Below, in pieces: positions 57,133-64,000 of a stretch of 64,000 nucleotides of DNA (position 1 is the stretch's first letter; each line of letters starts with the position of its first letter). The DNA is from Apoderus coryli. Taxonomy: Eukaryota; Arthropoda; Insecta; Coleoptera; Attelabidae. The stretch spans positions 8,934,260 to 8,998,259 of the forward strand of contig OU452205.1 in the NCBI GenBank assembly GCA_911728435.2. Reading direction: 5' to 3'. Both the position numbers and the translations under genes were made by a program. The notes beneath the pieces were generated by a model that was given only the letters and a program-made list of their open reading frames with translations, was not told the origin of the DNA and ran no database searches.

Positions 57133-60100
57133 AATCAGTGTAAATATAATAGATAACTAGGCTTTAATAAAAATTAAAATATGTTTATTTTCTTTTGGGT
57201 TAAATAAAAATAGCATTTTATTTGCTAGACTTCGCTCTTTGATCGAAGAAATACCATTTTTTTTTTGTAGGTAATATTAGTTCGTAATATTGTTTATTTT
57301 TATTTCTTTTGCGTATTTCAACCAATAAAGACGATTTTATTATTATTATATCCCCTAAATTCAATTTCTTAAGAATTATCAGATTTAAACAATTATATAA
57401 TATATTATATAAAATAAATCCATATTTAACTAAATTCTTGAAAATAAAAATTAATTTCGTTTTTATTTCCATAAATTGACTTGTTTATTTCGATAGTAAC
57501 AGCAAAATAATGATACTAAAAAGTCTCAAAAACCACAATCAAAATCAACACCTGTGTTGTTCTTATTATTATAAAAATACATATAGTTTGTTATACATGA
57601 AAAACAGGTGAAATTTAAATCCAAAGAAATGAAACCGGTTTGGATATCCTGCCGCCGCCAAAAAACTCTTTAGTGTGCCCTAATTACTTTTTGTTACAAT
57701 ATCGTATAATGTTTTATACATGTATTTGAAATTTTAGACGCTACAGTAGATTGAATTACTTGTTGTATTCTTTACCTAGATGCCGTTATGATTTTTTTAT
57801 AATATTATGTCTTTATAGAGATGTAAACTACAGGGAACATTGTGGAACTGGATACGACGCAATTCTGCCATGGAGTTTATCAAGTATACATATTATATAA
57901 ATAATGTTTTGGTCAAGGTTTCTGGTTTAACATTCATAGCTCATATGTTGTATTTGACCCTAGTCTTGAAACATTATTCAGCAACAGAGCTTGACTATAT
58001 TTGAAAATGAATGTAGGAATATACCCAACTGGGTCTTGATGGAACACCATGCTTTAATCAGTTTTTAGTAATATATTTCGATTATTTACAATTATTATTA
58101 CTTCACCCAAACTTTGTTGGTTGGAGTTATTGTTAATATTATATTTATGTTATAATTATATGGACTACTTCTTTAAAAAGTAAATATTTTAGTTAAAAGT
58201 TGCACAGCATTTGAATGCCAAAGTATTTTTTAATAGCCAATTACCATAATCTATAAAATAAAACCTTTGGTTTGTTGAAAAGAAATACAGCATTTTGCCT
58301 AGGTTTTGTTGTAATTAGTCACTAATTATATGAATGTGTACGGTCATGTTGAAGTACAACAAAAAAATTACTTAATTTCAGTGGCGACTCGAGGTACTTA
58401 AAACTGTAGATGTTGTAGATACTTAAATACTACCACTAACTCAGACTTCGCAGATAAACCTGGTGGTTCATACGTAATTATTGCCAAATGTTCTTAAAAT
58501 ATTGCCTTGATATACCTACCTCTAACAACAAATCTAATAAATTCATCTGAATATCTCTAGATATTCCTTTATATACTAAAGAAGTATCAAAATGTTCGGC
58601 AAGTATTAAATAAAAATTAATTAAATTAAATCACGAAAAATCCCCGGGTTTTTGAATTTATATATTTAAATTCTATACTTGTAAATATATAATTGAAAAA
58701 TTCTCAAAAATGTATCAAATTATAAATACTATTGATTATTATCACTAATTAAGAAGACTTAACAATGATGACAAGGTAATCAAATAAAATATGCAGCTCG
58801 AACACACCTTATAAAAGTGTTTTCTTAAATGTAGGGTGAGGTGTGTGCGGGAATGTGCAATTCGCGACGTTCATAATGTTCACTCATTTGCATATATCTA
58901 CCGTTTTTTCGAAAGGGTCGCCTAGAATATGATACGGACAGGAGTTTTTCAATATTTTATCAATTAAAACCGATGTTTGTATGAATTGTAAGCAGAAACC
59001 CACGATGCAATAATGACACAAGTCTAAATATCATTGTCATACATAATTTTTGGGGGTTCTATAGGTCTCATGCACCAACCGCTCCTACTTAGAGTTCTAG
59101 TTTAAGAGAAGCATTATCAGATAGTAAGAAGCCTTTGGATTGTATATATCTTTATCATGGATTTCTTTTCATATTTTAAAATCTAAGTTGTCTTGTAGGT
59201 AGAATTTCTATTCTTATAATTGAACCATGTTCACCAAATCAGCGTTAGAAAATTTGCACCGACATTGTTTGTAATTTATGAGGCCAATTGGTTTGGAATC
59301 TCCTGTAAATATTTTCATGAAAGAGATTGAATTTTCCGAAATATTCATATACCATTTTCTTCAGCAGTTCATCAGTTACAGTATATAATTTAAATAGTTT
59401 AATTTGAACTTTGGATCTTCGGATGATCGGAGCGAAAAAAATTACTGTAGACTACAAGAGTATAATCTTTGAAACTAGTTGGTTATATATTATTGATTTT
59501 CTTGGGCTGAAGTGTAAAGCACACAAAGAATTTAAAATAAATAATATATTGTTCAATTTTCTTTTAATGTTAAATCTTTTCTCCAGTAAGTTCTATTTTT
59601 CCGAATTCTTCTAACGTTCCACTATTTCGATATTTGTGGTACTTCTTAATCAGATACAGAAGATACACAAAGGACATGTGCTTTGGCGAATGCCACTATT
59701 CCAGTTGATCCAAATTAAGTATCAATATTGAAAAATAAAACAAAATAAAGTGAAAATAAAATTCTCAAAGACGGGGTTTGCGTCAGCTCACCTTTGAAAC
59801 TATCTAAGGATGACACCGATGATTTCTAAAACATTGTTTGATAGTCTAGGTGCATTATATGAAAATAATCCCAGGATGTTTAATCAGTCTCCAAATTCCA
59901 ATTATAATAGATGGCTAATTATGCATTTTTTTCACACTTTAACAGATGATAAAATAATCGATTTATTCGCAATCAAATTACAATGCCATATAATATGAAC
60001 CTAAAAAGATAAGGTACATAAGTCATTACGAACAGGGTCTGAAGACAGCGATGCTGATATGATATTCTGACCCGAGCGTTAAACTAAACTTAACCTAAAT

Positions 60101-61595
60101 TCTATTTGAATTTAGAATAAATAAAAAAATAAAAAAAATACACGTTTTCTGTAAATCGTGAGATAATGTGTCTATATTTATTCAATGTAGTGATAGGCTG
60201 GAGGTGGAGCTATAATTTAGAGAGTATTTAGTATATTTTTTAAGTCAACATTCGCCACTCAAATAATTGCCAGCATGCCAATTTGGGGACTGATCAAACA
60301 GCCTTAAGCGTTGAAATATTGGGGAGCTGTAACATAGCTAAAACACAATGCAATTTCTTTAACTCACACAATACAAAAGAATATTAATAGCAAAATCGGC
60401 AATTAAGTCTAGGTTCTTTTAACTTTTCAAGAAATGATGTAATGAGCTCTTAAAGAAAATAAGCACATACATCTTATAAACGCATTCTGAATTAGCTGTA
60501 ATATAGGACCTTGATTTTCAGCAGAATGCTGTATCGGTCTGTTTAAATGTTTTTTCAAATAAGTTGTTGCGCCCGACATAAAATGTTTATGATACGCTAC
60601 TGCCAAAACTGGATCAATCCTATAACTGTGGGAATTATTTGAAAACATGTGTTTAATATGCTAATTGGCGATAATTACGGGCGTGGTAACCAACTGTAGG
60701 TGGTAATAAAACGATAAAATAATAACTTGTTTGTTATAATTCTATAAGATTAAAAGTAAATCTGAGGAAAAATAAAAACACTTTTTTCAATTTGTAATTA
60801 TTACTTGTTATTATAGTACAAAATATCCACTGTGTTGTCTATGTAGGTACCTTACAATAGTGCTAATTTGTAAAATGTAATTTACTGTTAAATTTTTCTT
60901 TGTTGAACTTTTGATATGATATTGACGTGGCCGTTATTCCCGCAAGGTTATTTACTATAGTTACATAAAAAAATGGTGTATTGGTTTACGAGATCTATTT
61001 TGGTTAATATACACAAGTGGGGAATTTCCACCTGAATGGCGTACCTACAAAGATTTAAATAAATAAATAAACAACACAATAAATAATTTACCTCGTTATT
61101 TTTGATCTATTAATTATAACTATTTAATTCTAGAGTGCAACAAAGTAAATCAAATAATATAATATGCCCCTCCACAAATCTTATTTATAATTCATTTGGT
61201 TTGTTATAAGTATTTATCTCATCTGCTTTTAGTGCCTAGTTTTGCTTAGTAACAAAAGACAATTCTTCTTCAATATATGTAAAGCAGCTATAGTTTAAAA
61301 TGGTATCTATAATATAGAGTTTTTGTAGGATGGGCGAAAAAAATTTTTTTCTAGTTAACTCTCGAGTAGCCTCAATAGTATAAGGTAAATCGAAGGGTGT
61401 CAGGAGAAAACCGGGAATGTCCATTATCTACCAAAAATCAGTTAGATGCATCATCAGTTAGTAAAACTTATGTATTTTCCCATGCCTTAAACAGATCCGG
61501 GAAAAACGAGTAATGTCATATTCTACAACGTATTTTAAAAATGATATGTACGGAGAAAACAGGGATTGTCCACCTGAAAACGTAATAAACCGGGA
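57133..61595. other. No gene recognised
   Basis: The longest featureless stretch. Frames at 57218-57472, 59411-59614, 59810-59998, 60427-60648 and 61236-61424 lack recognisable domains. Near its end, aaaccgggaatgtccatt occurs at about 61407 and 61588, with a looser copy (aaacagggattgtccacc) at about 61558, so that part probably belongs with the relic at 61596. Confidence 0.4.
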
Positions 61596-62080
61596 ATGTC
61601 CATTCTCAAGTCTACGGAAAAAGTGAATCTAAGAGACAGACCAGCTATTCTTAATTATTTTAATTCTTTGGAGTCAAACAAAATAAGAACTATCTACACC
61701 TTTGTTCGTTTTACTCATTACATGGTAAACGTTATAAGACGTTTCGAGTCTATAGAGTTGACATATCCGGTTCGTGGACATTCGTACTTGGAATGCGACA
61801 AGAACATATGACTCATTAATGCAAAATTGAGGATGGAATCGCTCAGAGATTGAGAACAAACTATTTTTGACATCTAGAGAAAAATCAAAGGTATGTTAAG
61901 GAGTGGACGGAGTTTTCCTCCACAAAATATTCGAAAAAGTGTCAATTCCCGATTCAAAAAAAGAGAGAGTTTAAGGTGATTAATGGGCATCACATTGTGA
62001 TTCCTACAATGGAGGGATGTTACAATCTCCTATCCTCTCTGAAAAACAATATAAGGAAATTATACCCAAAATCGACATAA
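61596..62080 (+). pseudogene. Transposon-type insect protein relic (GHSYLECDKN)
   Basis: Open from MSILKSTEKVNL; it carries FVRFTHYMVNVIRRFESIE followed by LTYPVRGHSYLECDKNI and a stop at 61809. The frame then resumes with LINAKLRMESLRD. From about 61900 another frame stays open for about 58 codons: VKEWTEFSSTKYSKKC, KKREFKVINGHHIV, IPTMEGCYNLLSSLKNN, KLYPKS. The P-x-RGHS-(Y/F)-x-x-D block recurs in a large family of insect repeat proteins (DUF7869-like, from memory) thought to be transposon-derived. Two frames and a stop argue for a dead copy. Confidence 0.55.
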
Positions 62081-62599
62081 TATGATGGACTTCCTGTTTT
62101 CACCCAAAAACGCACACGTTGCTGCATAAATACAGATTTTTTTTTGACAGATGTTTCATTTGTTTGTCTATTTTTCATTGTTTATTGACTCTTCATTAAT
62201 ATAACATTTGTCTTAAACAAAAATATTTTTATTACCCCTTAACAAAATCAAGTTATGACGTTTTAAAACAAAAACCTGTTATTACTCAAAATTTTGTCGC
62301 GTGGATGTTTCTCGTTTTCACCTGACTCACTTCAATTAGTACTTCTGTCTCCATCAATTTCCAACGCTTTTCTTTTAATTTTACGCTGAATTTCTTTACT
62401 ATCGATGAATGAGTTTTTCTACGTCCGACAACAATCATCATTAGCCATGGGTACATATTGACTCTTTTCCAGAAACCCAACTTTATGAGGAGTTATTGGA
62501 GTAGAATTCCATTAGTACTGCACTGGGGTCTGATTTCTAGTTTCTAAAACGTCTGGAAGTGTTAGGTATGCAAACTGCACTTTCGATTAATTCCATGAG

Positions 62600-62890
62600 A
62601 TGATAATATTCGCACTTTCAAATAAAATATTGATTCTAGATTACACGGAAGAATTCTAGCCCTATATCATAAGGTCACCTACGCTTCTTTAGTGTGGGGC
62701 ACAAAACTTAATACGAGTATATAATATACAGAAGCGTCTACACAAAATTGCTCGCCTGTCTAGGAATAACAGGTTATGCGAATTTGCCATTTCAGCAGCG
62801 ATGGAAGCATTAGGTACTGCATCTGGCTACACTGCCAATCCTAGTCAAAAAAGAAACAGAAATAAGTGCTCTGAGACTAACGTAGGTTAG
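62600..62890 (+). pseudogene. LINE RT C-terminal relic
   Basis: ILALYHKVTYASLVWGTKL, then KRLHKIA, then LGITGYANLPFQQRWKH, stop, and VLHLATLPILVKKETEISALRL. This follows the order of R1/jockey-type RT C-termini: (YGA)LVW block, L-Q-RLA-L-IT block, A-E-LL-PPL block, then E-SALRL. Frames change twice. Confidence 0.65.
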
Positions 62891-63056
62891 TTATAATTTT
62901 CACTTAGCCTAAATTTTGACTTAGACTAAAATACTATGATTATTGTTTGAAATATTGTGTCCATTACACCGTATTTTGGTAGACGCCATTGTTAACATAT
63001 TCAAATATGAGTTACAGGTTCCCCATTCACTGATTATTTTGAACATTTTGTTGCAG

Positions 63057-63437
63057 GTATCTATACCTATAGATGCAAATACCATAGAAGGCCACAGTGG
63101 ACGCGGTCTATTAACACGGCCAACGACGTGAATTCATCATAACCGACATGAAAACATAGTCAAAGATCTCATAGTCGCCTATAGCCCGGTGTATTTCCTA
63201 CATAACAACAGCCACGTGCCTACAACCACAACTACCACGACGACCACAACCACCACGACCACCAGAACAACCACTCGCACCACATCGGCCACTCAGGAAG
63301 CCCCAGAAATCAACGATACGCGACGGCCGCAAGGTGGCAATTTGGAGCAGGATAAATCCGGTAGTAATCAAGTCCCCAACGATGTGGAAAATATTATTCG
63401 AGAAGTGTCCGCATTAGAGAAGAATGCAGAGAAGTGA
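63057..63437 (+). CDS. Candidate Thr-rich exons of a host gene (partial)
   Basis: Less AT-rich than its surroundings. An acceptor (ttttgttgcag, ending 63056) opens phase 0 with VSIPIDANTIEGHSGRGLL. A TGA at 63129 interrupts the frame, but a possible 57-nt intron (GT 63128 to AG 63184, a multiple of three) would remove it and join TRPTT to PVYFLHNNSHVP. A Thr tract of about 14 Thr (ACC/ACG/ACA codons) with Arg breaks follows, then a hydrophilic tail ending VSALEKNAEK and TGA at 63435-63437. The Thr tract suggests a mucin-like linker. Family not recognised; a pseudogene with TGA is the alternative. Confidence 0.4.
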
Positions 63438-64000
63438 GCTTCATCAGGATCTATTTTATTATTCACCAGTTATTTTGCAGTGTTTGTGTTAATTGCGGTT
63501 TCATTGTTAAAAAATACTAACGCAGCAGGTGACAATAAAGAAATCCGACGATGTAGAAGGTTATGTGAAAATCTTGAACCTGTTAGCCATAGATTCAAGA
63601 AAAATAATATAATGCTGAGAATTATTTTTAAACATGAATGGAAAATCAAAATATCTATCATTTAATAAATCGTTACGATATAAACGGAATTGTAGCATTC
63701 GTAACAATCCGCCTCCGGAGATAATTCCTATCCTATTTAAGCTGCTAAAGCTTTTGTATAACAATAATTAGAAATTTCCACATGAACTGCTGCTCGAGTA
63801 TAAGAATATGTTATGGAGATGGAGAAAATGGTGAGACTAGAGTAATTATAAGCCTTTTGGATGAGTGGCTCTTTACCCTAACCATAATGTATTTTTTTAG
63901 AGCATTACATTAAAATAGTTTTTCCAGCGATTTCTTCTGAGAGCTTCTCAATCATTGCCGGTTTGCCGCAAGCCTCAGTATGGTCTTCTATCCTTTAATA
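63438..64000. other. No gene confirmed
   Basis: A frame at about 63480-63665 follows an acceptor-like ttattttgcag (ending about 63480) and begins with a hydrophobic stretch VLIAVSLL and TNAAG, but the antisense is also open and no family is recognised. It could be a further exon of the Thr-rich candidate. Confidence 0.3.

Noticed and set aside
1..64000. CRISPR arrays, operons or phage-like gene clusters
   Set aside because: No regularly spaced direct repeats or compact gene arrays were seen; sequence character is that of an animal nuclear genome.

Overview
The window is very AT-rich and non-prokaryotic. It looks like intergenic or repeat-rich DNA of an arthropod, most likely an insect (a beetle is possible but unproven). 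The grounds are mariner/Tc1, PIF/Harbinger and several LINE families in decay, tRNA-derived SINE-like heads, Penelope-type hammerhead motifs and GT-AG introns. No intact host gene was found. Almost all recognisable coding sequence is transposon-derived and broken by stops, frameshifts and deletions.

Layout. 0-10 kb: mariner scraps, an inverted-arm element with hammerhead-like cores at both ends and a 1.27-kb Tc1-like element (TA target duplication) between the arms, a decayed mariner transposase, a second transposase 3' end, and a LINE reverse transcriptase (RT) relic with its TAAA-rich tail. 10-20 kb: a dense graveyard of LINE fragments on both strands (RT, RNase H and C-terminal pieces), plus one unrecognised Cys-containing candidate exon. 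20.4-22.1 kb: a second, longer copy of the Tc1-like element in inverted orientation. 24-32 kb: a hammerhead-like motif, LINE 3' ends, and the most gene-like locus of the window, a minus-strand multi-exon THAP-domain gene relic (26.46-27.91 kb). Its last exon runs in frame into a LINE endonuclease fragment. 28.6-29.4 kb: an interspersed repeat ('repeat A') split by another terminal-inverted-repeat insertion. 32-43 kb: more hammerhead-like motifs, a tRNA-like repeat family, a Tc1/mariner transposase relic with its catalytic motifs still readable, and a Harbinger-like N-terminal relic. 46-57 kb: LINE pieces, a long-TIR element, two inverted repeat-A copies flanking a well-formed hammerhead-like core, a mariner 3' end, and a perfect 226-bp palindrome made by inverted duplication of a LINE 3' end. 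57-61.5 kb: nothing recognised. 61.6-64 kb: a transposon-type protein relic, a LINE relic, and a candidate Thr-rich host exon pair.

The parts do not form a pathway; the story is layered insertion and decay. The two most informative signals are (1) a dispersed set of small hammerhead-ribozyme-like cores, each with a self-complementary stem II and a very short helix III, and (2) the THAP gene relic, whose exon phases fit exactly and whose disabling lesions can be listed one by one. All calls come from reading motifs; no database search or folding program was run.
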